Of a stretch of 64,000 nt of DNA, positions 1 to 11,560 are shown in pieces (the first letter of the stretch is position 1; each line of letters opens with the position of its first letter). The position numbers and the translations under genes are program-made. Source of the stretch: Mimachlamys varia (Eukaryota > Mollusca > Bivalvia > Pectinida > Pectinidae); contig OX392542.1 in assembly GCA_947623455.1 (NCBI GenBank), forward strand, positions 8,501,625 through 8,565,624, in the 5' to 3' direction. Under the pieces are notes generated by a model. The model had not been told where the DNA came from. It saw only the letters and a program-made list of their open reading frames with translations, and made no database searches.

Positions 1-194
1 ATAAAGCGATGACTTCTATATATGTTGTTCAAATGAACAGTGTACGTTTTTGGTAACTCTTCGGAATATGCATTAAGTGTGCTGCAATAATATGTTAACA
101 TGTGTTGTAAATATTTGCTGTTTTCTTTTTTAATTTCCTCTTCGATGTAACTTATTTGTGATAATACTTTATTAACAGTATAATGAATCGAAGA

Positions 195-695
195 TTATTT
201 TGGTTTGGTGTATTTTGTTTTACGTCCCATTAACAGCCATGGTCATTTAAGGACGTGTCAGGTTTTGGCATCGTCGTAAACCCACGGTACACTTCTCTGG
301 GCTAGAATAGATGTAAATCCTCGTTTCCCCCAACATAAATTTATTCGGAGATTTCGACCAATCAGAATGGTCGTTTCTCGTGACACTCTGGAAGATCATT
401 TCATTGACCACGACCATTATATTTCTGTAGGCATGACACCGATATCGATCTCCGTTTAGTAGGACCTTATATTCCCATACAATCGACACAATTATAACAC
501 CATCGGGAGGTTTTGCAGTGCTACAAATTAAACGGGATACCCATGCCTAATGTCCCTGCTGGATGTAACTATGGATGAAAGTATCGATATGATTAGCTAC
601 TATTTTAGTACGAAAACGAGAGTTTCCATTCCAGAGGTGGAGAGCTAGCGGTAGAATATCGGGATATCTTAACCACTCAGCCAACGCGACCCGTT
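195..695 (-). repeat. SINE-like repeat with tRNA-like end
   Basis: The + strand end carries the head TTACGTCCCATTAACAGCC common in bivalve intergenic DNA. The other end, read on the - strand, has a tRNA A-box-like segment (TGGCTGAGTGGTTAAG, near 665-690). It has no coding potential. The same element sits at 9985-10505. Confidence 0.6.
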
Positions 696-1359
696 GAGTC
701 GTTATATGAGCTGCAATAGATAAAAAAATAGCAGATGTTGAATGTATTTCTTTTGTTTATATTTCTGCTTAGACGTATACTGTTTACAGGATGTATTACT
801 TACATAATGATTAAAAATTGAAAATGAAATAAAGAACAATGGGACTTTCAATATAAGAAGCCTTTATAAAGATGTAATTATCATGATGAAGGAATTAACT
901 AATTTTTATTACAATGTATATATCTTTAACAGAATGTTATTTACACTTTAAAATGTCTATGAAGTACATATTAACTACTTCTAATTTGGGGCATAGAGAT
1001 ACACTATACAGTTGAACTTTTGTCTTCATTCACTGTTTATATATGTTTGTTATAAAAATAAATAAGAGAATAGCGAGGCGTTAACAAAATCAAAGACTGA
1101 AGGTCATTTGTTTAACTTTCATAGTGCTATGAAATTTCAACGGTTACATCTACAGTATATTGTATAAAGCCCGATAGAGCGTAATGATCAATATGGATGT
1201 AACCGCTAAACTTCCAAAGTACTATGAAGTTAACTTTCAATCAATATATCTACATTTTTACTATAGATGAATTGTTTCAATCTATCATTTTTCCTCAACT
1301 TGCTAATTTATTACATGCGTTTGTTTTTGCGTTTTAAACGTCACTGGCGTAACAGCACT

Positions 1360-2035
1360 TATTTTGATAAAATATACAAGGATACCGAAAATCTCCCAAT
1401 GAGACCAAGATGGCGGCCATTTAGCTTGCTTATAGCCTTCATCAACGTACATTTTTCGAATCTCTATGTCATAATTTTGTTCCTCAGCATCCGACTACTA
1501 TTAGGACAATTTCTGTATCGAGATCAAGCCCTATACTATCGAATTAACTGCGACATGCACATATCCTAGGTTGGAGATGCATGGATGCTTGTTTCAAGAA
1601 AACAAAAGTTCACGATCGGAAATTGAAATATTCACGTTTATCACATAACTGACCCGTTCAGTCATGTCATACGGCCATGTCATAAAAATGTTATTACACA
1701 CGTGTAATAATACTATTGTGCCGTCATAAACAAATGACCTCTTTATGACGTTATATGATTGTCTCGGAAGTGAAAATCGTACTGTCACAGAAGATATGAA
1801 ATTTATTACTCGTACGATAATTGAATATGTCACTCGCCTAAAGGCTCATGACATATTAAATTACCAAACTCGTTTCGTAAATTCCATATTACATCGACAC
1901 TCGTGTAAGATCTTCTATTTATCGTAAAGCTCAGTATAAAGCTGTTCATGATTGTCATACATGTATATCTATATATATATGTGTCAGCCATATCCTTGAT
2001 TTCGAGTTTAGAAAGGTAAATACGATAAATCGTTT
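1360..2035 (-). mobile_element. Reverse-transcriptase element fragment (family A), interrupted
   Basis: Read on the - strand, this matches the C-terminal part of the family A ORF best seen at 33255-34045 (the region resembling SNIPASPTYGVYMSQLI and RKFYGRH), with many stops. A 275-bp segment at 1643-1917 interrupts it. Confidence 0.6.
1643..1917. mobile_element. 275-bp insertion with TTTATC target duplication
   Basis: Absent from the right duplicate (near 11420). It is flanked by TTTATC at 1637-1642 and 1918-1923. No clear terminal inverted repeat and no coding. The class is unknown. Confidence 0.55.
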
Positions 2036-3059
2036 TTTTTAGGATTAACATTCGTAAAAGTGTTACAATTGATTGTGTGGAGGTATATGACACTTATAGT
2101 GTATTGTTAGAGTGGCATAACAAACGAGTTTTGAATAATCAAGCGCTATCTTTTCTTTTTGTCCTCAATACTATAGAAACAAGGAGTTTTTAACACATCG
2201 AGATAAATAAGCATGACCTTTTAACTCCTCTGTAGGAATTATACACGATTATCTTACGCATATCTGGGGGTAAATAATATAAGTTAACAGCTACACAAGC
2301 AAACCATTTGTAAGTTAATATACAAAAGTAATTATCTCTTGGAGAGGATTGGAAATTACTTTTTACATTTTCTCTTTATGATTATTTTTCTGTATTTCAC
2401 AGAAACGCTTCAATTCATACCTGATTACCGTTGGATGGGAGATAACACACACAGACTGTACTTTATTTATCTAAATAGTGTAGTCTGCGTCTAATCTGCA
2501 ATGGATGTGGTTTAAATAAACATCAAATAAGAGATTTAATCAAATGTTGCCGAAATTGTTAATTTGTTATTAAAATCTTGATATTGAAATATATAGAATC
2601 TGACATATATTACAAATATTTGTAATTGACAAATGTTAATGAAGGTAAAAACTTACCAACATCAATTAGTTTGATATTTGCCTGGACGGTGAGTAAAAAA
2701 ACACAACGTTTTTTCATATACATGTATATAAATATATAATTTAGTTGTACGTGGCATTGCTATTTATATACAATGTACATGCACGCACATTATGTATCAT
2801 CATCTAAATTGCATCAGGATGTTTGACCGACTTAGACTCTGATAGGATATCAGTTGTCTACTTAATCACAGCAGGAAGCATGATGGTGATCCACTCGTAT
2901 TTATTATAAAAATAGATATTACAAAAAAACCCACATCTTTCAGTGTTTAATGATTTACATGTAAACTAAATCGGATAGTGACTCCATTACATTTCTGTAC
3001 GTAATCTGCACAGGTTGAAATGAAATAAATCTAGTCAAGTAATCACTCCTGGTTAACGG

Positions 3060-3470
3060 TTGCTTGAATTTGGTTTGGTTAGGTTTGCTTCTTTTTAATT
3101 CCTATTAGCAGGTAAGGTAATTTAAGGACGGTCTCCTTGTTTGTGCGATGTGAATGCGTGTGTTTAGTGTGTGTGTAGTTAAAGGCTTCGATATGTTCAG
3201 TAAGCCACCTTGTGATAGCCGAATATTTTGCCAATTTAAAGTATACTGCCGAAGAACCCAACAGAACTCCCCGCCCGGTCACATTATACTGACACCAAGT
3301 GGGCCAATCGTTCCTCTCCAATTATGCTGAGCGTCAAACAGGGAGAAATTACTAATATTGCTTAAGAAGATGGTTTATCTCAGACGGGGGAAAGAACCAA
3401 AAGCCTTCCCTCACCTGTGCGAACGCTCAACTAAATGCCAAAATGTAAAGTAGTTTCAAGGGAGACATTA
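3060..3470. repeat. SINE-like repeat, family B
   Basis: The stretch AATTTAAGGACGGTCTCC is followed by a GT-rich segment. Related copies are at 12545-12960 (duplicate) and 28746-28930. The head is akin to the CATTTAAGGACG part of the 195-695 repeat. Confidence 0.5.
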
Positions 3471-4212
3471 GGAAGGAGAAATTTGTTTAGAAAAAAGAGA
3501 AACGATCTCAAAATAAGTCGCATTTTACGATCATGCCATGGAGACAGCAGATACTATTCTCACCTATAGGGGACTGTTTGCTTGAATCAGATAATAAAGC
3601 GTGCAAATAAAAATAACTTTCCATCATATCGAACGAAATAATAATCGTCATTTTCTGATTCTTTTTATATCACCAATGCTTGCCATTAAATATAAAACGT
3701 TCATGATAATAGAACAAATCTTAGCATTGATGAAAAAAAAAACAAAAAAAACCCCGAAAAGCACACACTTAGATAGCGATTGAAAAACAAGAATAAACTT
3801 GCCCAATGAAGTATCATGTTTATTAACTAAGCCACATACCTTGCGCAGACAACTATGACCACGTGACGTTATGGTCAGCATTTAGGACACATCTGTCCAG
3901 GAAGTTCTGAAGAAGTGTAGAACTGGAATCACATTAAACATGGCATGTCGATATGATATTAGAGGACCGTTAAACAATGGTAATAAACAATAGCTTAGTA
4001 TCTCCAATCGTACATAGTAATAATCGTCACTGCATCAGGTATCCTTTATAATATACACTGTTCATATGATCATAGATTAGATACTGAACAGTCATCGAAT
4101 TGTTTCTATATTTATCTACTTAATTCTAGTTTTGATTTGTGACGTGCTGAAATTCCGTGTATTAATATATTAAGCGATTTTTGCTTCGAGTCATCACTAG
4201 CAGATTCATGTC

Positions 4213-5080
4213 ATGAAGATGTCAGGTAAGTGAAAAACAATATATTTTCGTAAACAAATATGTTTTTCAATGGATGTAAGCTATGCTATATAATGATGTA
4301 TTTTGATTAGTAGATAGGTTTCATTAAGTTTAGCTCGATTATTTGAATCTTTTTATATGCAACAAATAGTGATACTATGTTATGTGAGTACAGTAAATAT
4401 CACGTTTTGTGTAATTAATATTGATAGTATATCATAATAGTGTTCAGTCAATGGCGATACTGTATTATAATTATGTTACTTAATTTAAAAGTTTGAGCAT
4501 ATGTGTGTGTTACGACATCTTGAAAAGCTGTATAAGATAGATAGTGATACTGTATTATGGAGGAACAGTGTAGATGTATATATATACTTTTATGTATAGT
4601 AAACACTGATAGTATAATTTGCTCGAATAGTTTAGAAATTATTTTATGTATAGCAAAAAGCGATATAATATCATGCCATAGAACTGCGTGGAGATACTAT
4701 CATATGCAGTAAATAGGGCTATCATATTATGTGGGAACCATGTAAAGATCATTGTATATATTTACTTGTTTGATAACACCAATAAAACATGACAGCAATA
4801 CCTTCTGTGTTAGGCCATTATACATTGTACTGATATAAGTTATGAAATAAAATATAGAAAACACAACTGTTTAATATTATAAAGTAGATATAAAATAATT
4901 GTTAATAAGTGGCATAATTATATACATCATACTTATATACAATTTTTATTCATGCTTTCACTTTCAGCAAACAACGCTATCAGAACGTTATAATAATCAC
5001 AATTCTTTTGGAGAAATCATAATGTTCATCCCAAACGATTAACTAGTTATAAAGTGGTGAAAAGGGGACCGTTTGCCACA
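4213..5080 (+). promoter_or_regulatory. 5' UTR of receptor copy A: noncoding exon, intron and 12-codon uORF
   Basis: A strong donor (GTCAG|GTAAGTG) ends a leader exon at 4225, and an acceptor (TTTCACTTTCAG) opens the next exon at 4968, 113 bases before the receptor ATG. An upstream ATG at 4213 reads MKMSANNAIRTL and stop across the splice, ending at 4993. The transcription start was not located; an AT-rich TATA-like stretch lies near 4160. This is a prediction from splice signals kept in both receptor copies. Confidence 0.55.
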
Positions 5081-8000
5081 ATGACAACGTCAGAGCCATC
5101 CAACCTAGCAACGGTTACCTCTTTAATCACATTCATCAGTGCCTTGGTTTCAATTCTCTGCGGTCTTGCCATTCTGTGGTCATACCGACAGGTTCCGCAC
5201 ATACAGAACTACACCCGATTCCTCCTGGTGTGTCTCACGATTGCCGACATTTTTACTGCATACGGCAATTTGATCAGTACATTTAGGTGGTTTGTCAGTG
5301 GAAACAGTGAACTAAAAACCGATGCTTTCTGTGTAGCCCAAAGTTTTATTACAACGACTGCAACGTTAAGCTCCTTTTTCTGGACGACAGCCATAGCCAT
5401 ATACCTGTTCAGTGCAGTCGCACTCCGGGTGAACATTGCTGAGAAACGTACCAGTAAAATCATGATGACTGCTATTCCCATACTTGTTCCAGGTAAATAT
5501 TAGTCTCCCCACCTGTCACAAACAATGATAGCTCAATGAAGAATAGTTCAGCAGGTTATTAATTGAATGCTAAATCGACCTTTGGTAAGTAGTTCAGTTG
5601 CTTTCAAGTGACTTAAGAAAGATTCAACTAAAATTAAATCAGAGAATACTGAAACCTGCAACTGCCTGGTTATTAATAGGACGTAGAAAAACATAAAATC
5701 ATACGAAACAAAAGGACTAGAAGTTAAGAAAGATTAAGCGTCTTCTATATCACACAGAGCATCTGCCATGTAAATATAAGTCACATCTAAGTAAACGTCA
5801 CGTTCAAGAAGTGAAAACTTTGTCATTATTCTCAACCATAACAAAAAGTTATATTAATGAGCATATTCAGAAGGAACATCTTCATATCATACAAGGATAC
5901 GGAAAATCTCTCAATCAGACCAAAGTAGCGACATGATACAAAACTCAGAGAATACAAAAGTGTCAACAAAGCTGTTATCCGAACTCAAAATCGATCAAAC
6001 TAGAGGCAAAATATGAACAAAGAAAAGATTTACATGGAAACCCTTGTAAAAGTACAAGATAATAAGACAAGGGGTTCCAGAAGAGTAAGCGTCTTCTGCT
6101 TCATAGACGACACCCACCATGTATGTCTTGGTCACATCCAAGTATTAAAACATCAAGTCATCAAAATGATAACCGTTTCATCATTGTCCATTACTACCAG
6201 TAAGCACACAAATGAACATACTCCTTATGTCAGCAACCGACATTAATCACGAAAATCTAGACGTGCCAGGTTTTACCATTCTCGTCTGATCTAGAACAAG
6301 CCTTAGAATAACAAATTGACTGCGACACGTGTACACTATACGTTCCAGAAGTAGGGATGCTACTTTCAGGAATGGGTACATTTACGATAGGGATTTCGAA
6401 ATCGTCCCGTTTAGCGTATATACTAGCTTAGAAGTAAATTGCAAATGTTGAAGATTGAGAAACCAGTTGATGCAAAAAAAGTATGTTGTGTTTAAAGTCA
6501 GAATGGTAAATACCATCGACGTGGTCTGCAAACTCCTTGTTTATAAATAATACATCGTCGATATACATGAAAATAAAAATTAAAGATTTGGCAAGATTTT
6601 TGTAATCTTTTCTGATACGCTCCCCGACATATCAGCCAGATAACAAAGAGAAGTTAGCTAAGAGTAGGGCACGTAAATGAAAATTTATCAATTTGCTGAC
6701 TGCTTTTGAATTTCATGCAATTTCGCATAATGTCTGGTTTTAAGATGGAGGGCAGTTTTCATTTTGAATCATATCCTATATTTCATGTAGTGACAATCAA
6801 CGTCGTGGCTCTAGGTTGTGACGTTCTAGGTGAGGACGATTACTCTGGAAGTGGTCCTTGGTGTTGGATCAAGAGTGACGTCAGCAACAACCTCATGTGG
6901 AATTTGGTGACGGGCAAGGCCTGGGAGGTGATGACGTATATGATTACCCTGGTCATATACATCCTGATCAAGTTTTTTATATGGAAAGAGGTATAGTCTT
7001 TATACATAGTAAGACATAATTCTCATTTCTCTCGTTTCGCAGTTTTTGAGTTTGCAATACGTTTTATTCTTACTTTAGGATAAACTTTCTATAGAAAGCT
7101 TATTCTTATATTTATGATATCTTTCTGTGAAATGTTCGTAACTTTTATTTCATTATACATTGTAGTCCCATGTTCGGACACATATTTCATTTCAAAAATA
7201 ATAAACGTGAGAATGGTTCAGTTAATGTAACAGCAGGACATTTGCATAAATCGTTGTTAGCTCCGCCCATGTTTATTGTTGTTGACGTCACAAAATTGTG
7301 TTTCAAGCTGGAGGATTTGCATAGCTCCGCCCATGTCTATTGTTGTCGACATCATAGAAATGTGGCACGTGTTTGAGTACAGTTATGAGGTGATAATGAT
7401 AATATGTGGAACAATGGTTATCGAGAATGTCGGTGTAGACTGTAAATATGTTGGGATTTTACCTTATTTTCACTGCGTATACGGTAGTATGCCCGCAGTC
7501 GGCTACGAACATATTCTAGTCAGTTTTTACTAAGCTCAAAATGGAAGGGATGTACATATATTTGTATAACGTCTTTACGTTCGTCCAATAATTCTGCCAT
7601 ATATTGGGATTGTTCAAGGATAAACATACACGATAAACACTGAAAACAATATATTTTTCAAACTCATTCGTGCTATCATAATATTCAACTACGCATATCG
7701 GTGATTTCATTTTGTTTTTCGTGGGTTGCACGTCTGTTTACCAACCGATTAATTATGTTACCAAGAGGGCGAACAAAATATTGGAAAAAAGAGGAACAGG
7801 TGAAATGTGTACTGAAGATAGAGAAAGTTGAATCGTTCAAGTACTAGCCATGCATTTGTAAAGGGGGTTAAGAAAGACCGTTCCACATATTTAAAAGTTG
7901 TAACCTAGAAATAATAAAGGCATTTATATAATTCGTTCAGTGTTAATAACCTGATTCACCGCCTTTATTTCTGATTACATTTATGATTCTATTAGGCATT

Positions 8001-9518
8001 GAGTGAATTAAGGAAGACACATGTTCTTGAGGTATACCTCGCAACGCAAATCTTAAACGACGTCGTAATTGGTCCATTATCGTTGGACACGGGTCTCTGT
8101 ACACCTCCATATCAAGAATACTACACAGATTTCCGATTGGATTTTAATCAGGGGAATTGCCTGGCCAATCCTCTTTAGAAATAAAGTGAGGTACAATGTA
8201 CACCATTCCTGTGTAGCACGAGCCGTATGGGGCGTGACACCATCCTGCGGGGAAAACTGCCCGCCCGGGGTAGGGTACCAATTTCCTTTCGTCCATGGCA
8301 CCGGTTATTTATTGTCGACATAATGCTGGTTTCAATTGGTTTTAAAGTATGTTATCCTGGAAATAACTTAAATTAATTTTGACTTAACTTTCGAGGCGCT
8401 ACGTCAGTTCACTTTTGAATTATAAGCCGATTCGTTCGCGGAACAGACATTCTTAACACCCTTGACAATGTAGCATATAACATCAATAATCAACACAACT
8501 AATGGCGGCCCCATACATTAATGTTAACGATGGTACAGTGTGTTTATCTGTCGCTATACCATTTGTGCCTTACCCCTGTGAAGGTTCTCATAGGTTAAAC
8601 ATTTCCCACAGAATCGCCGACATGGTAGATACGTAAGATGGAGCGAGACAGACAACAGACTCCGAGACGAAGACGCCATATTTGGAATATCCTGGTTGTT
8701 TCTCGTTATTGCGCGGATCTGGGGAACTCTACGGTTTTTCAATCAGGCAAGAAATGCTTTTTATTATTGTCAAAAAAAAACATATTACCCAGTTCAATCA
8801 ATCTGGAATCTTTTACTGGGTAAAATAAGCCATATGACATCTTAATGACTAGTAAAAGATACACATTTTGTAAATTGCATACCATACAAAATATTTGATA
8901 ATTTCGTATTCTTGCATTAAGAGCATCAAATGCTGAAGTGAAGAAGTTATAATGATGCATATTTTCCAGTGTATTGAGTGTATTATTGACAGTCATGACG
9001 ACATTTACTGTTTTGATGTAAATTAAATACATCCTTATTTAGCTTTGCCATTATGTTATGATTTTAGCTTTGTTGCAATAAAAAGATAGATGTTCCTACA
9101 ATGTGATATTTGTGGTTGTACGATTGTGAAGTCTGTAATATAACTGTGTTTAGTAGTACATACCGTCATGTTATACATGTATTGCAAAACAAATTAAAAA
9201 AACAACCCCCCCCCCCCAAAAAAAAAATCCTGACTTGCAAACGCTACTACCAATAAAAGGAAGGAAGGATGTGGAATTCGTTTAAACAAGATATGTCTAA
9301 TTTTATCCCCACAGATTTTGGACATTCCGCTGCCGGACAGTGTTTCAGACACACTACTCTGTCTGCAGTGTGTTGGGGACAGCTCCCAAGCTTTCTGGAA
9401 TTTCTTGTTCTTCTTTAGTCTCGATCCGACATTACGACGACAAGTCTGTCCGACAAGCTCCTTTTCATCCAGGGAAAGAAGATCAGTGTCATTGACGGAA
9501 GTGTTGGGTCCAGACTAG
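5081..9518 (+). CDS. GPR157-like seven-transmembrane receptor, copy A (4 coding exons)
   Basis: Coding exons are 5081-5492, 6791-6990, 8612-8746 and 9315-9518 (412+200+135+204 nt), giving 316 aa with phases 1, 0 and 0 agreeing at every junction. The start is the ATG in CCACAATGA, the first one downstream of the 5' UTR acceptor. TM1 is about residues 10-35, TM2 45-65, TM3 84-115 and TM4 127-146. TM5 is about 182-203, TM6 229-247 and TM7 262-288. Cys84 (top of TM3) and Cys162 (GPWCWI, second extracellular loop) are placed to form the usual GPCR disulfide. Length and the TM7 block around CVGDSSQAFWNF resemble GPR157, an orphan plasma-membrane or ciliary receptor (human about 335 aa). Ligand and coupling cannot be read here. 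The third intron has a GC donor (CAG|GCAAGA). Introns carry retroelement and Tc1 debris. Another small orphan class related to cAMP or secretin receptors is possible. Confidence 0.85.
5643..5935 (-). mobile_element. Family A retroelement 3' fragment
   Basis: Begins GAGAATACTGAAAC, the family's end signature, and runs through the GTAAGCGTCTTC-like segment. It lies in intron 1 of receptor copy A, directly followed by a second copy. Confidence 0.55.
5943..6610 (-). mobile_element. Family A retroelement fragment reaching the RT domain
   Basis: On the - strand, traces of the catalytic YIDDV-type box (around 6545-6570, CATCGTCGATATA on +) are followed by the decayed C-terminal region and the shared 3' end at 5943. 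It is pseudogenic. Located in receptor copy A intron 1. Confidence 0.6.
7239..7366. promoter_or_regulatory. Two-copy octamer and GC-box module in intron 2 of receptor A
   Basis: Two similar blocks of about 65 bp each contain ATTTGCAT, then AGCTCCGCCCATGT, then TATTGTTGT and a TGACGTCA-like site (perfect in the first block, mutated in the second). It may be a tandem duplication inside a repeat or an intronic enhancer. The function is inferred only from motif resemblance. Confidence 0.3.
7960..8301 (-). pseudogene. Tc1/mariner transposase C-terminal fragment
   Basis: Lies in intron 2 of receptor copy A. On the - strand, one frame reads QDGVTPHTARATQEW (the second catalytic Asp region). A shifted frame continues DWPGNSPD, stop, NPIGNLCSILD and then the usual C-terminal helix region ending near NRIINVIRNKGG. 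The family motif is NSPDLNPIEN; here the catalytic Glu position reads Gly, a stop replaces Leu, and there is a frameshift. It is inactive and truncated, and no terminal inverted repeats were identified. Confidence 0.75.
9201..9230. repeat. Poly-C/poly-A tract
   Basis: A run of C followed by a run of A, 80 bases upstream of the last exon of receptor copy A. Simple sequence. Confidence 0.9.
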
Positions 9519-9801
9519 TACACGGCGTGCACAGCAAATGTACTATCGGAAATTGTATGTTCATCAAACAACCCCTTTTATTCACATGGACGTATTCTAT
9601 CGTAATTGCGCTTCGTCCTCATAGTAGCTCCTAGTAGAGAATTTGTTATTTTCTTAGTTTTAAGTATTACGTTACTTCAAATGCATATTGTCTGCTTCTT
9701 TGAAATAATGGAAAAAATGTACCTACAAGCAGTTTTTTTCATCTCGGTTAGCTATCGAACTATCTTTAGAAATATAGATGACATAGAAGTTCATTCTGAA
9801 A

Positions 9802-9807
9802 AATAAA
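9802..9807 (+). terminator. Polyadenylation signal AATAAA of receptor copy A
   Basis: AATAAA lies 284 bases after the copy A stop codon. The duplicated unit's match to the window start begins one base inside this hexamer. Confidence 0.5.
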
Positions 9808-9984
9808 GCAGTGATTTCTATGTGTGTTGTTCCAATGAACAGTGCACGTTTTTAGTAACTCTTCGGAGTATGCATTAAGTGGGCTGCAATATTATGATAA
9901 CATGTGTTGTAAATATTTGCTGTTTTAAATTTCTTCTTAGATATAACTTATTTGTGATAATTTTTAATTAACAGTATAATAAAT

Positions 9985-10505
9985 CGAAGATTATTTTGGT
10001 TTGGTGTATTTTGTTTTACGTCCCATTAACAGCCATGGTCATTTAAGGACGTGTCAGGTTTTGGCATCGTCGTAAACCCACGGTACACTTTTCTGACGCT
10101 TGCATACCGTGGGCTAGAATAGATGTAAATCTTTGTTTATTCGGAGATTTCGACCAATCAGAATGGTCGTTTCACGTGACACTCTGGAAGATCATTTTAC
10201 CTTGACCACGACCAGTATATTTCTCTAGGCATGACGCCGATATCGATCTCCGTATAGTAGGACCTTTTATTCTAATACAATCGACATACTTATAACACAA
10301 TCGAGAGGTTTTGTTGACAGGTGGTGCTACAAAATAAACGGGATAACCGGCCTAATGTCCCTGCTGGATGTAATTATGGATGACAATTTCGATATGATTG
10401 ACTACTATTTTAATACGAAAACGAGGGTTTCCATTCAAGAGGTGGAGAGCTAGTGGTAGAATATCGGGACACCTTAACCACTCAGCCAACGCGGCCCATT
10501 GAGTC
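9985..10505 (-). repeat. SINE-like repeat with tRNA-like end, duplicate copy
   Basis: Duplicate of 195-695 carried by the segmental duplication, with small indels (for example near 10125-10145). Confidence 0.6.
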
Positions 10506-11129
10506 GTTATATGAACTGCAATAATATAAAAAAAATAGCAGATGTTGAACGTATTTCTTTTGTTTATATTTCTGCTTCGACGTATACTGTTTACAGGATG
10601 TATTACTTACATAATGATTAAAAATTGAAAATGAATAGAGAACAATGAGACTTTTAATATTATAAAATTTTATAAAGATGTAAATATTATGATGAAGGAA
10701 TTAACTAATTTTTATTACAATGTATACATCTTTAACAGAATGTTATTTACACTTAAAAATGTCTATGAAGTACATATTAACTACTTCTGTTTTGGGGCAT
10801 AGAGATACACTATACTGTTGCACTTTTTTCTTTATTCACTGCTTATATATGTTTGTTATAAAGACTGAAGGTCATTTGTTAAACTCTCATAGTGCTATGA
10901 AATGTCAACGGTTACATTTACAGTATCTTGCATAAAGCCCGCTAGAGCGTAATGATCAATATGGATGTAACTGCTGAACTTTCATAGTACTATGAAGTTA
11001 ACTTTCAATCAATATATTTACATTTTTACTATAGATGAATTGCTTCAATCTATTATTTTTTCTCACTTGTTAATTTATTTCATGCGTTTGTTTTTGCGTT
11101 TTAAACGACACTGGCGTAACAGCACTTAT

Positions 11130-11560
11130 TTTGATAAAAAATATCATACAAGGATAACGAAAATCTCCCAATGAGATCAAGATGGCGGCCATTTAGCTTG
11201 CTTATAGCCTTCATCAACGTACATTTTTCGAACCGTATGTCATAATTTTGTTCCTCAGCAGCCGACTACTATCACGACAATTTCTGTATCGAGAGCAAGT
11301 CATATACTATCGAATTAACTGCGACATGCACATACTCTAAATTGGAGTAGCGGGGATGATTCTTTCAAGAAAGTGAAAGTTCACGATTGGAAAAGTGAAA
11401 TAGTCATTTTTATCGTATGGCTCAGTTTTAAGCTGTTCATGATTGTCATATACATTTAGTTTAAGTGAATATCAAGGTAAGCAGCTCATAATGTATAAAT
11501 ATGTGTCAGTTATGTCCTTGATTTCAAGTTCAGAAAGGTATTTTTTAAGTATTAACATTA
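11130..11560 (-). mobile_element. Family A reverse-transcriptase fragment, duplicate copy
   Basis: Same fragment as 1360-2035 without the 275-bp insertion. Confidence 0.6.

Larger units (their letters stand above)
1..5427 (+). repeat. Tandem segmental duplication, left copy
   Basis: From base 1 this segment aligns by eye, base for base with small gaps, to 9803-15814. It contains a SINE (195-695), a retroelement fragment (1360-2035), a second SINE (3060-3470), the receptor leader exon and most of receptor exon 1. Stretches 696-1360, 2036-3060 and 3470-4200 hold no gene that I can recognise. Copy-specific differences are a 275-bp insertion at 1643-1917 here, a short extra piece near 1048-1090 here, and about 0.9 kb present only in the right copy (about 13105-14030). 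The left end is outside the window. Confidence 0.9.

Noticed and set aside
8069..8323. Open frame on + with cysteine-rich end
   Set aside because: Shadow of the Tc1 transposase fragment that lies on the opposite strand.
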